A stretch of 25,169 nt of DNA from Candidatus Omnitrophota bacterium (GCA_903882345.1 CAIRWO010000161.1:1-25169), one strand, 5' to 3'; numbered from the stretch's first letter, positions 15,689 to 23,497 are shown. Notes: a model not told the origin generated them from the sequence alone. Translations and numbers: made by a program.

Positions 15689-16638
15689 AAATGAACTGGA
15701 CGAAAAAAGATTTATTAAGCCTGGAAGAATTAAGCAAAGAAGAGATCGAGTTGATTTTGCAGACTGCCGAGTCGTTTAAAGAAGTTTCTACGCGTGACAT
15801 CAAGAAGGTCCCTGCCTTACGCGGTAAAACAGTGGTAAACTTGTTTTACGAACCGTCTACAAGGACAAGGGTATCTTTTGAGGTCGCCGCTAAAAGACTA
15901 TCCGCCGACGTAATTAATATCGCCACCGAAACCTCCAGCGTTAAAAAGGGGGAAACCCTTATCGATACGGGGAAAAACATCCAGGCGCTCAAGGCAGACA
16001 TCATCGTTATGCGCCATAATTATTCCGGAGCAGCGGCGATGCTTGCCCGCAGTTTAGAGATCAGCGTAGTGAATGCCGGCGACGGCTGGCACGAGCACCC
16101 AACGCAAGCGCTCCTGGATATCTTTACCTTAAAAGAAAAGCTGGGCCGCATTGCAGGCCTTAAGGTGAGCATTGTTGGAGACATTGCCCATTCACGTGTT
16201 GCCCGTTCAAATATCTGGGGCCTGACTAAATTGGGGGCAAAGGTAACAGTATGTGCCCCGGCGATGCTGATACCGCCGGCAATCGAAGAAATGGGGGTTT
16301 ACGTAACCAGCGATATTGATCAAGCGCTGCGCTCTGCCGATGCGATAAATGTCCTGCGTATGCAGTTTGAGCGCGACGAACAAAATGCCTTCCCTAAACA
16401 ACTGGAATATTTTAAGAATTTCGGCATCACCGCAGAGCGGCTGCAAAAAGCCAAGAAAGATATTATTGTCATGCACCCCGGCCCGATTAACCGCGGTATT
16501 GAAATGTCCAGCGAAGTCGCAGACGGCCTGAATTCCGTAATCTTAGAGCAGGTAACCAACGGCATTGCCGTGCGCATGGCTGTGCTTTTCCTGGTTGCCC
16601 AGGCAGCAGAGAGCAAAAATGCAGAAAATATTAATTAA
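15685..16638 (+). CDS. pyrB: Aspartate carbamoyltransferase catalytic subunit
   Basis: PyrB joins carbamoyl phosphate and aspartate to give carbamoyl aspartate, the committed step of UMP synthesis. Key motifs are FYEPSTRTR (54-62, the carbamoyl-phosphate loop), GDGWHEHPTQALLD, GDIAHSRVARSN and HPGPINRG (264-271). Its 317 residues fit the catalytic chain. No pyrI regulatory chain lies nearby, so it is probably of the unregulated trimer type found with pyrR, possibly in complex with PyrC. The start overlaps the pyrR stop as ATGA; a second ATG two codons later is also possible. It overlaps pyrC by 20 bases. Confidence 0.98.
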   Translation: MKMNWTKKDLLSLEELSKEEIELILQTAESFKEVSTRDIKKVPALRGKTVVNLFYEPSTRTRVSFEVAAKRLSADVINIATETSSVKKGETLIDTGKNIQALKADIIVMRHNYSGAAAMLARSLEISVVNAGDGWHEHPTQALLDIFTLKEKLGRIAGLKVSIVGDIAHSRVARSNIWGLTKLGAKVTVCAPAMLIPPAIEEMGVYVTSDIDQALRSADAINVLRMQFERDEQNAFPKQLEYFKNFGITAERLQKAKKDIIVMHPGPINRGIEMSSEVADGLNSVILEQVTNGIAVRMAVLFLVAQAAESKNAENIN

Positions 16639-17902
16639 AAACGGCAGCATCGTCGACCCAGCACAGAAGATCAACAGGGAAATACTGGACGTCTTGATCC
16701 AGGGCGGTAAAATTGCCAAGCTCGCCAAAAATATCAAGACAGAAGCTGACATGGTAATCGACGCTTCGGGAAAAATTGTCATCCCCGGGATTGTGGATAT
16801 GCACGTGCACTTAAGGGAGCCGGGCAGGGAAGACAAAGAGACAGTGGAAACTGCTACAACGGCGGCCTTAAAAGGCGGCGTTACATCCGTCCTTGCCATG
16901 CCTAATACGCAACCGGCCATAGACTCCAAAGAAAGCGTGGAATTATTAGATAAGATTATTCGGGGCTCTAGCCGCGCAAATGTTTTTATCTGCGCTGCGA
17001 TTACTAAAGAGAGGCTGGGTAAAGAACCTACAGAGATCTCAGCACTTAAAAAAAGCGGCGCGATCGCCCTTTCTGATGACGGGGCGTCTGTCGATGACGC
17101 AAAGCTGCTTACCGCAGCTTTGAAAAAAGCCAAAGAAGCAGGCGTTATAGTAATCTGCCATTGTGAAGACAAGAAACTTTCCAATAACGGCGTGGTCAAC
17201 CTCGGGATTATCTCGACTAAGTTGGGCCTGCGCGGTATTTCCAAAGAATCGGAATACAAAAGGATTGAACGGGATATTCAGCTGGCGGAAAAGACAAAGG
17301 CGGCAATACACATCGCGCATGTAAGCTGCCGGGAATCGGTGGAGATCATTGGCCGGGCCAAAAAGAGAGGCGTAAAAGTGACTGCTGAGACTGCCCCGCA
17401 TTATTTTTCTTTAACCCAAGACAGCCTCGCCGGCTATGATACAAACATGAAAATGAATCCGCCGCTCAGGACGGCTGAAGATAGGCAAGCTATCAGGCAG
17501 GGCTTGAAAAGCGGCGCGATCGATGTTATCGCCTCTGACCATGCTCCGCACACGGAGAATGAAAAAGATATTGAATTTGAGCGCGCGGAATTCGGCGTGA
17601 TCGGCCTGGAAACGGAACTCGCCGTAAGTATAACAGAGCTGATCCAGAAAGGCATATTGGATTGGCCGGGACTGGTAGAAAAACTTGCGCTTAATCCGGC
17701 GAAAATATTGGGTATAGACAGAGGCACGCTAGAGGTTGCAAAACCCGCAGACATCGTTATCCTTTCTGCGGACAAGGAATGGACAGTGGATAAAGCAGGG
17801 TTTGTTTCCAAGTCAAAGAATTCCGCGTTTTTAGGCAGAAAATTAACCGGCGTCGTTGAATATACAATCTGCGGCGGCAAGATCGGGTATAAAAAGGCTT
17901 AA
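16619..17902 (+). CDS. pyrC: Dihydroorotase, type I
   Basis: PyrC cyclises carbamoyl aspartate to dihydroorotate. The zinc ligands of type I dihydroorotases are in place: HVHLREPG (His62, His64), the DDG segment near 152, His181 in VICHCED, His234 in IHIAHVSC, and the catalytic Asp307 in SDHAPH. Length is 427 residues, normal for the type. An upstream in-frame ATG at 16565 would add 18 residues lying inside pyrB that do not look like the family; I chose the ATG at 16619, where MQKILIKNG begins the usual first strand. In many pyrR-type clusters carA and carB follow; here an EndoQ-like gene follows after 42 bases. Confidence 0.97.
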   Translation: MQKILIKNGSIVDPAQKINREILDVLIQGGKIAKLAKNIKTEADMVIDASGKIVIPGIVDMHVHLREPGREDKETVETATTAALKGGVTSVLAMPNTQPAIDSKESVELLDKIIRGSSRANVFICAAITKERLGKEPTEISALKKSGAIALSDDGASVDDAKLLTAALKKAKEAGVIVICHCEDKKLSNNGVVNLGIISTKLGLRGISKESEYKRIERDIQLAEKTKAAIHIAHVSCRESVEIIGRAKKRGVKVTAETAPHYFSLTQDSLAGYDTNMKMNPPLRTAEDRQAIRQGLKSGAIDVIASDHAPHTENEKDIEFERAEFGVIGLETELAVSITELIQKGILDWPGLVEKLALNPAKILGIDRGTLEVAKPADIVILSADKEWTVDKAGFVSKSKNSAFLGRKLTGVVEYTICGGKIGYKKA

Positions 17903-17907
17903 AAACA

Positions 17908-17936
17908 TTGAACATAAGGGTTAATAAAGATATAAT
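17908..17936 (+). promoter_or_regulatory. Promoter of the EndoQ-like gene, placed for a leaderless mRNA
   Basis: TTGAAC (17908-17913) and a perfect TATAAT (17931-17936) are 17 bases apart. The ATG of the next gene is at 17945, only nine bases past the -10 box, so a normal start point would be at or within a couple of bases of the start codon. No Shine-Dalgarno sequence lies between. Leaderless translation is inferred. Confidence 0.7.
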
Positions 17937-17944
17937 GTCTAACT

Positions 17945-19183
17945 ATGGAATTTATCGCTGATTTCCACATCCACTCAAAATACTCCCGCGCCACATCCAA
18001 AGATATGGATGTTAAGCATTTAGCCCAGTGGGCAAAACTCAAAGGTATAACGCTTATAGGGACAGGAGATTTTACCCACCATCTTTGGCTGGAAGAATTA
18101 AAAAATAACCTCGAAGATCTAGGCAACGGCCTGTTTAAATACCAGGATACATACTTTATTCTCACCAGCGAAATCAGCAGCATCTATTCCAAAAAGGGTA
18201 GGACCTACCGTATACATAACATGATTTTCAGCCCCTCTTTTAAGACCACCGATAAAATTAATTATAAACTTTCCCAATGCGGCAACCTTGCTTCCGACGG
18301 CAGGCCGATATTGGGGCTGGACGCGGCAGATCTGGCACGGATCATCTTTGATATCGATGAAAACTGTGTGCTTGTTCCCGGCCATATCTGGACGCCGTGG
18401 TTTTCCCTGTTCGGGTCGATGTCCGGCTTTGACCGCATCGAGGATTGTTTTGAAGACCAGACGCCAAAAATATTCGCGCTGGAGACCGGTCTTTCCAGCG
18501 ACCCGGCAATGAACTGGAGGTTGTCTTGCCTGGACAGGTTCACTTTAATCAGTAATTCCGACAGCCACAGTCCTTCCAAAATCGGCAGGGAAGCCAATGT
18601 ATTTGACTGTGAGCTTGATTATAAGACGATCCGGGAAGTACTGAAGGCCAAGGACAAGAAGCGATTTTTATATACGATTGAATTCTTCCCAGAAGAAGGA
18701 AAGTACCATTTTGACGGCCACCGTAATTGCGATGTAAGGTTGTCGCCTAAAGAGACGAAACAGCACGTTGGCGTATGCCCAAAATGCGGTAAGCCCGTGA
18801 CCGTAGGCGTGATGAACCGCGTTGAGCAATTGGCTGACCGGCCGGAAGGCTACAAACCGTCCAACGCGATCAGTTTTAAGAATCTCATTCCCTTTGAAGA
18901 GATTATTGCCGAGGCAAAGGGAGTGGCTCCAACTTCCGTGAGCGTAGAGCGGGATTACCATAGCCTGGTCGCCAAATTTGGGACGGAATTTGATATACTA
19001 CTTAGGGCATCAGAAGAAGAGTTGCATAAAGGCTTGCCTAGCCGTATAGCTGAGGGAGTCATCCGCGTACGTAAAGGCAAGGTTAAAATTAATCCGGGCT
19101 TTGACGGCGAATACGGCAAGATCGCGATTTTTAACGAAAGCGATAAGCCGCGAGAAGGCGAAAAACAATTAAGCATGTTTTAG
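17945..19183 (+). CDS. EndoQ-like PHP-domain endonuclease (TIGR00375 family)
   Basis: The family prototype, endonuclease Q of Pyrococcus, nicks DNA 5' of deaminated bases and abasic sites. The 412 residues start with PHP metal-binding motif ADFHIHSKYSRATS (His8, His10) and GTGDFTHH (39-46), continue with GHIWTPWFSLFGS and SNSDSHSPSKIGRE, and carry a zinc-site segment with Cys262, Cys278 and Cys281 (CPKC). After the conserved FDGEYGKI stretch, the protein ends in QLSMF (408-412), matching the bacterial beta-clamp-binding consensus QL(S/D)LF; archaeal EndoQ is reported to work with PCNA. It interrupts the pyr cluster, has its own promoter, and lies seven bases before tRNA-Arg. Activity on deaminated DNA is inferred from the family. 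Confidence 0.9.
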   Translation: MEFIADFHIHSKYSRATSKDMDVKHLAQWAKLKGITLIGTGDFTHHLWLEELKNNLEDLGNGLFKYQDTYFILTSEISSIYSKKGRTYRIHNMIFSPSFKTTDKINYKLSQCGNLASDGRPILGLDAADLARIIFDIDENCVLVPGHIWTPWFSLFGSMSGFDRIEDCFEDQTPKIFALETGLSSDPAMNWRLSCLDRFTLISNSDSHSPSKIGREANVFDCELDYKTIREVLKAKDKKRFLYTIEFFPEEGKYHFDGHRNCDVRLSPKETKQHVGVCPKCGKPVTVGVMNRVEQLADRPEGYKPSNAISFKNLIPFEEIIAEAKGVAPTSVSVERDYHSLVAKFGTEFDILLRASEEELHKGLPSRIAEGVIRVRKGKVKINPGFDGEYGKIAIFNESDKPREGEKQLSMF

Positions 19184-19190
19184 TAGTTAT

Positions 19191-19262
19191 GCGCCTGTGG
19201 CCCAACGGATAGGGCACCAGCCTCCGGAGCTGGTGGTGACAGTTCGATTCTGTCCAGGCGCA
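19191..19262 (+). tRNA. tRNA-Arg (anticodon CCG)
   Basis: The acceptor stem GCGCCTG pairs with CAGGCGC (19191-19197 with 19255-19261), followed by discriminator A. The anticodon stem CCAGC/GCTGG encloses loop CTCCGGA with anticodon CCG at 19224-19226. The T arm is GACAG-TTCGATT-CTGTC. CCA is not encoded. It lies 7 bases after the EndoQ-like gene and 16 bases before the next ATG, with no separate promoter seen. Confidence 0.95.
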
Positions 19263-19278
19263 CGATATCTATAAGGAA

Positions 19279-19728
19279 ATGAAGAAAATTGTAGGGGTAA
19301 TTGGCGGAAGGCAATGTAATAAGAAAGTGGAGCAAATATCCATAAATTTAGGCAAAAAATTGGCTAAAGTGGCTGATATACTCGTTTCAGGTGGCTTAAG
19401 TGGAGTAATGAAGGCAATAAGTAAAGGTTTCAAGAGTTCAGGTAGGCTAACTATAGGTATTTTACCAGGTTACAACAAAAATGAAGCAAATAAGTTTGTA
19501 GATATCGTCATTCCTACGGGTTTGGGGCTGGCAAGAAATGTTTTGGTAGTCAAGTCCGCGGATGTAGTAGTTGCCTTGCCTGGAGAAGCGGGTACGCTTT
19601 CTGAGATCGCATATTGCCTGCAATTTGGCATACCCGTAATCAGCTTTAATTCCTGGGATATCCCAGGTGTAGTAAAAACAAAAACAATCGCAGAAACGAT
19701 AAGAGAAGTTAAAAAAAGGCTGAAATGA
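19279..19728 (+). CDS. SLOG/LOG-like Rossmann-fold protein (TIGR00725-type)
   Basis: This 149-residue protein begins KKIVGVIGG, has VSGGLSGVMKAISKG, and carries LPGEAGTLSEI (100-110), a variant of the PGGxGTxxE signature of LOG/DprA-related nucleotide-binding proteins. Small stand-alone members are usually annotated TIGR00725 family; their substrate is not established, and the signature's second Gly is Glu here, so phosphoribohydrolase activity is uncertain. The ATG at 19279 is preceded by AAGGAA only a base or two away, an awkwardly short spacing. The DNA is richer in A+T than its neighbours (about 39% G+C over 19321-19560, against 58% in a sampled stretch of carB), hinting at a different origin. 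Its stop overlaps the carB start as ATGA, so the two are probably co-translated. Confidence 0.8.
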   Translation: MKKIVGVIGGRQCNKKVEQISINLGKKLAKVADILVSGGLSGVMKAISKGFKSSGRLTIGILPGYNKNEANKFVDIVIPTGLGLARNVLVVKSADVVVALPGEAGTLSEIAYCLQFGIPVISFNSWDIPGVVKTKTIAETIREVKKRLK

Positions 19729-21317
19729 AAAAGAAGGTAGTTATTCTTGGCGGCGGTCCCAACAGGATCGGCCAGGGGATTGAGTTTGATTATTGCTGTT
19801 GCCATGCTTCTTACGCCCTTAAGGAAGAAGGTATTGAAAGTATCATGGTGAACTGCAACCCGGAAACGGTTTCTACGGATTACGATACTTCTGACCGGTT
19901 ATATTTTGAACCGATAACAATAGAGGACGTAATGAGCATCCTTGAGTTGGAGAAACCGGAAGGCGTGATTGTGCAGTTTGGCGGCCAGACGCCGCTTAAT
20001 CTGGCAGTGAGCTTGCGCAAGCTGGGAGTCAATATCCTGGGCACTAGCGCAGACAGTATTGATATTGCCGAAGACCGCCGGCGCTTTAAAGAGATGTTGC
20101 ATAAATTAAACCTGCTGCAGCCGGATAACGGTACGGCGTTTAATTTTAAAGAAGCCGAGAAAGTGGCAAGGAAGATCGGTTATCCCGTGCTTGTCCGGCC
20201 GTCATACGTCCTGGGTGGCAGGGCAATGGAAATCGTTTATGATGAGGCTACGCTGGAAAAATTCATTGTCGAGGCAGCGCGGGTTTCCGGAGAACATCCG
20301 GTATTGATCGATAAATTTTTGGAGGATGCCATTGAGGTTGACGTAGACCTGATCGGCGACGGCGAAAGCTTTGTCATCGGCGGGATCATGGAGCATATTG
20401 AAGAGGCGGGGATACATTCCGGCGATTCGGCAATGGCCCTGCCGACCTTTACCTTGTCGGGAACGGTTTTAAACAAGATCAGGCAGGCAACATATGAAAT
20501 GGCAAAAGAATTGAACGTGATCGGGCTGATGAATGTTCAGTACGCGGTTAAAGACGATAAGGTTTATGTGCTTGAGGTTAACCCGCGGGCCTCAAGGACC
20601 GTGCCTTTTGTTTCTAAGGCAATCGGCGTGCCGCTGGCAAAGCTGGCGACTAAAGTTATGATAGGTAAAAAACTAAAAAGCCTGGGATTTAACAAAGAAG
20701 TCATCCCCGGCTATGTATCCGTTAAGGAATCAGTTTTTCCCTTCAATCGTTTTCCCGGAGTAGACGTAATTTTGGGGCCGGAGATGAAATCCACCGGAGA
20801 GGTTATGGGCATAGACAGCGACTTTGGCAGGGCTTATATCAAAAGCCAGCTTGCCGCCGGGCAGAATTTGCCGGTAAGGGGTAAGGTTTTTATCTCGGTA
20901 AGAGACCGTGATAAGCGGTCGATAGTCTTTATCGCCAAGAAACTCGATGATCTGGGCTTTAAGATTTTTGCCACTTCTGGCACTGCTTCAGCGCTTAAAA
21001 AAAACGGCATATCCGTAAAGGTACTTTCTAAGATCGCGGAGGGAAGTCCGAATGTGTTGGATCTAATGAAAGACGGGAAAATCCAGTTGGTGATCAATAC
21101 GCCTTCCGGCAGGATCCCCCGGCAGGACGAAGTCAAAATCCGTTCGCACGTTATTACTTATAATGTTCCTTATACCACGACGATTGCCGGTGCGCAGGCA
21201 AGCATAAACGGCATTGAGGCGCTGTTAAAGAAAGGGTTGGAGGTAAAACCGCTGCAGGAATACCATAAAAAGTTAAAAGGAAAAAGTAAAAAGGTAAAAA
21301 ATAAGCAGGGAGAATAA
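19725..21317 (+). CDS. carB: Carbamoyl-phosphate synthase large subunit, C-terminal half only
   Basis: Full CarB is about 1070 residues with two homologous ATP-grasp halves and an allosteric domain. This 530-residue gene corresponds to the second half: it opens with LGGGPNRIGQGIEFDYCC, continues with NCNPETVSTDYDTSDRLYFE and the ATP-grasp domain (LVRPSYVLGGRAMEI; EVNPRASRT), and ends with an MGS-like regulatory domain (about 383-505, with TSGTA and YTTTIAGAQA). This half phosphorylates carbamate. The first half and carA are not in the window. Split CarB genes are known in some archaea and Aquifex, so a two-gene enzyme is plausible. It has a normal ATG overlapping the upstream stop, and the upstream DNA holds an unrelated gene, so this is not a frameshift. 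A lysine-rich tail comes from a degenerate heptamer repeat. Confidence 0.95.
   Translation: MKKKVVILGGGPNRIGQGIEFDYCCCHASYALKEEGIESIMVNCNPETVSTDYDTSDRLYFEPITIEDVMSILELEKPEGVIVQFGGQTPLNLAVSLRKLGVNILGTSADSIDIAEDRRRFKEMLHKLNLLQPDNGTAFNFKEAEKVARKIGYPVLVRPSYVLGGRAMEIVYDEATLEKFIVEAARVSGEHPVLIDKFLEDAIEVDVDLIGDGESFVIGGIMEHIEEAGIHSGDSAMALPTFTLSGTVLNKIRQATYEMAKELNVIGLMNVQYAVKDDKVYVLEVNPRASRTVPFVSKAIGVPLAKLATKVMIGKKLKSLGFNKEVIPGYVSVKESVFPFNRFPGVDVILGPEMKSTGEVMGIDSDFGRAYIKSQLAAGQNLPVRGKVFISVRDRDKRSIVFIAKKLDDLGFKIFATSGTASALKKNGISVKVLSKIAEGSPNVLDLMKDGKIQLVINTPSGRIPRQDEVKIRSHVITYNVPYTTTIAGAQASINGIEALLKKGLEVKPLQEYHKKLKGKSKKVKNKQGE
21268..21302. repeat. Degenerate heptamer repeat in the carB tail
   Basis: Five consecutive 7-base units start AAAAG or AAAAA: AAAAGTT, AAAAGGA, AAAAGTA, AAAAGGT, AAAAAAT. 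They encode most of the Lys-rich C-terminal extension of the CarB half, beyond the conserved regulatory domain. Confidence 0.55.
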
Positions 21318-22117
21318 TGCCTGAGCTGCCAGAAGTAGAGACGATAAAAAGGGAATTGGAACAGGTATTGATAGGCAAGAAAATTACGGATGTGATCGTC
21401 AAGCAGCCCAAGGTTATCCGGGAGCCCGGCAAAGACGGCTTTATAAAAGGGCTTAAAGGCGCAACAATAAAAAACATCATCAGAAAGGCCAAGCTCCTGA
21501 TCCTTGAACTCTCCAGCGGTAAATCTTTGACGATCCATCTGAAAATGACAGGCCAGCTGGTTTATCCGGGCAGCGGTAAAGTCAGCAGGGTCAGCTTCAA
21601 GCTTTCCGACGGGAAGCTGCTGGATTTCAATGATCAGCGCCTGTTCGCGGAATTACGCTTGGTCGATGATTGGCGCGCTTTAAAGTTCGTGCGGGAGTTG
21701 GGGCCGGAACCGTTCGATATTACACCGGAACAATTCCAGGCAATGCTCGCCAATAAAAAAACAAAAATAAAGCCATTGATCATGGACCAGCAATTCATTT
21801 CCGGTATAGGCAATCTTTATGCTGCCGAAACGCTATTCAGGGCAAAGATAAGCCCGCTGCGTCCGGCATCTAGCCTTACGGAACGCGAAAAGGGCCTGCT
21901 CTTCAAAGAAATAAAAGATACGTTAAAAGAAGCGATAAAACACGGCGGGTCATCCGTAGATCAATATGTGCGCTCAACAGGAAAACCCGGTAATTACGCT
22001 AAATACCACCGGGTTTATGACCGTTTGGGCAAGCCATGCCCGGTATGCAAGACGCCGATTAAAAGAATCGCCTTAGGCGGCAGGGGAACTTATTTCTGCC
22101 CCAAGTGCCAAAGATGA
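21317..22117 (+). CDS. mutM: Formamidopyrimidine-DNA glycosylase
   Basis: MutM (Fpg) removes 8-oxoguanine and ring-opened purines and nicks the resulting abasic site. It begins MPELPEVETI, where Pro2 is the catalytic N-terminal amine and Glu3 the acid. The C-terminal zinc finger is complete: Cys241, Cys244, Cys261 and Cys264. The helix-two-turn-helix region with MDQQFISGIGNLYAAE is also present, and length (266) is typical. Its ATG shares the last base of the carB stop. It is a second DNA repair gene inside this pyrimidine cluster, along with the EndoQ-like gene. Confidence 0.97.
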   Translation: MPELPEVETIKRELEQVLIGKKITDVIVKQPKVIREPGKDGFIKGLKGATIKNIIRKAKLLILELSSGKSLTIHLKMTGQLVYPGSGKVSRVSFKLSDGKLLDFNDQRLFAELRLVDDWRALKFVRELGPEPFDITPEQFQAMLANKKTKIKPLIMDQQFISGIGNLYAAETLFRAKISPLRPASSLTEREKGLLFKEIKDTLKEAIKHGGSSVDQYVRSTGKPGNYAKYHRVYDRLGKPCPVCKTPIKRIALGGRGTYFCPKCQR

Positions 22118-22689
22118 AGACAAGAATAAAAATTCATGGTTTTTTAATATTTATAGCTGCAGTTTTAGCAATAATTTTTTATAAATATTTGTTGCCGAGC
22201 TACAGCAACAGCAGCGTAAGAATAATTTTTGATCTCGCGGGCTTGAGTTTAGTCCTCTCGGGTTATTTTTTAAGGACGGCTGCCAGGGGTTATAAGGCCG
22301 AGTTAAATCCTGACGGAAAAACGCTGGTAACTAAAGGGCCGTACGCGATAACGAGAAACCCGATGTATTTAGGGACGCTTTGTATCGGCCTGGGCATTAT
22401 TTTATTGATTTTGCAATGGTGGACTGCCGCCGCTTTTTTAATCATCTACCTTGCGATATATATCCCGCAGATTAAAAAAGAAGAAAAGAAATTAGACGAT
22501 TTTTTCCCGGATGCATTTAAAAATTATTGCCGGGTTGCTCCCAGGTTTTTTCCCGGCATTAAAAACTTAAGGCAGCCGGATTCTAAAATAAAGTTTAAAT
22601 TTTCCTGGGCCGAGAAAGAACTTTCTTCGTTCCTTGCGGCCTCTCTCTTTATAATCGTAGTTAAAAACTGGGCGTTATTAAGGCGATGA
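22114..22689 (+). CDS. Membrane methyltransferase of the isoprenylcysteine/phospholipid type
   Basis: This 191-residue protein has four or five hydrophobic segments, two of them near residues 5-25 and 35-55, and a re-entrant hydrophobic region after the motif GPYAITRNPMYLG (75-87). That motif and the later EEKKLDDFFPDAFKNYC segment are typical of the ICMT/PEMT superfamily, which uses S-adenosylmethionine to methylate lipids or prenyl-cysteine; bacterial members are diverse and the substrate here is unknown. A GTG at 22105 would add three residues; I prefer the ATG at 22114, which overlaps the mutM stop as ATGA. It overlaps pyrK by four bases. Its link to pyrimidine synthesis is unclear and may be only co-transcription. 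Confidence 0.82.
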   Translation: MKTRIKIHGFLIFIAAVLAIIFYKYLLPSYSNSSVRIIFDLAGLSLVLSGYFLRTAARGYKAELNPDGKTLVTKGPYAITRNPMYLGTLCIGLGIILLILQWWTAAAFLIIYLAIYIPQIKKEEKKLDDFFPDAFKNYCRVAPRFFPGIKNLRQPDSKIKFKFSWAEKELSSFLAASLFIIVVKNWALLRR

Positions 22690-23495
22690 AAGAAAAAGTC
22701 TTTCAGGAAAGCATAAAAATTATCGCTAAAGAAAATTTGGGCGCGGATTATTTTAAGCTTTCGCTCTCCAGCCCGAAAATTTCCCACTCAGCCAAACCCG
22801 GGCAGTTCGTGGAACTAAGGGTAAGCGATGCGAATATACCCCTTTTACGTAGGCCTCTGGGGGTACATAGAGTAGAAGGGAATACCTTCGAGGTTCTTTG
22901 TGAAATTGTCGGAAAGGGTACAGAGCTTTTGTCGAAAAAAGAGCCGGGAGATTTTTTAGATGTGATCGGGCCCCTGGGAAACGGCTTTGATTGCGATCTA
23001 CCATCTGCTGCGCGCCAGTTACCAATTTTGGTTGCCGGCGGAATGGGGGTGGCTCCGCTAATTTTTCTTGCAGAAAAATTAGCGGAACGTAAAACTAAAA
23101 ATTCAAAATTCAAAATTAAAGTTTTGATTGGAGCAAAGACGAAAAGTCATATTCTCTGTGAAAAAGAATTTAAAAAATTAGGTTGTAAGGTTAAGATCGC
23201 CACCGACGACGGCTCAAGGGGTTTTAGGGGCAAGGCCACAGATCTGTTAAAAAAAGAACTGTCGACCGTGAGCTGTCAATTAGCGACTGTCTATACCTGT
23301 GGCCCGCAAGCGATGTTAAAGGCAGTGGCGAAATTATCCGGCGCACATAATCTACCCGCGCAGGTTTCTTTGGAAGCGCACATGAGCTGCGGATTTGGCG
23401 CTTGCCTAGGCTGCGTCGTTGATACTAAAGACGGTTATAAAAGGGTTTGTAAGGAAGGCCCGGTTTTTTGGGCGGATGATATTATTTGGGGATAG
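22686..23495 (+). CDS. pyrK: Dihydroorotate dehydrogenase electron-transfer subunit
   Basis: PyrK carries FAD and a [2Fe-2S] cluster and passes electrons from the class 1B dihydroorotate dehydrogenase to NAD+. The FAD-binding motif RRPLGVH, the NAD-side glycine motif AGGMGVAPL and the C-terminal cluster cysteines Cys235, Cys240, Cys243 and Cys255 are present. Length is 269, slightly above the usual. The extra length includes TKNSKFK, encoded by an AAAATTC heptamer repeat (23098-23118), and possibly residues from a degenerate repeat at 23258-23292. A 15-bp perfect palindrome lies at 23054-23086. It starts in an ATGA overlap with the preceding gene, and pyrD follows two bases after its stop, as in many pyrKD pairs. 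Confidence 0.96.
   Translation: MKEKVFQESIKIIAKENLGADYFKLSLSSPKISHSAKPGQFVELRVSDANIPLLRRPLGVHRVEGNTFEVLCEIVGKGTELLSKKEPGDFLDVIGPLGNGFDCDLPSAARQLPILVAGGMGVAPLIFLAEKLAERKTKNSKFKIKVLIGAKTKSHILCEKEFKKLGCKVKIATDDGSRGFRGKATDLLKKELSTVSCQLATVYTCGPQAMLKAVAKLSGAHNLPAQVSLEAHMSCGFGACLGCVVDTKDGYKRVCKEGPVFWADDIIWG
23054..23086. repeat. 15-bp perfect palindrome inside pyrK
   Basis: TCCGCTAATTTTTCT (23054-23068) is perfectly complementary to AGAAAAATTAGCGGA (23072-23086) with a 3-base loop TGC. It encodes part of the conserved APLIFLAEKLAER helix. Confidence 0.9.
23098..23118. repeat. AAAATTC heptamer repeat inside pyrK
   Basis: Three tandem 7-base units, AAAATTC, AAAATTC and AAAATTA, give 21 bases and add seven residues in frame just before the strand IKVLIGA. 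Confidence 0.85.
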
Positions 23496-23497
23496 CA

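Noticed and set aside
16543..17259. Reverse-strand open frame of 238 codons inside pyrB/pyrC
   Set aside because: It is Ser- and Leu-rich, as expected for the antisense of a G+C-moderate gene, and shows no family motif.
19184..19724. A frameshifted or decayed first half of carB upstream of the C-half
   Set aside because: The stretch holds a tRNA and an intact, unrelated SLOG-type gene; no trace of ATP-grasp sequence is visible.
23486..23497. TTG start for pyrD inside pyrK
   Set aside because: The ATG at 23498 is two bases past the pyrK stop and begins the normal class 1B N-terminus.
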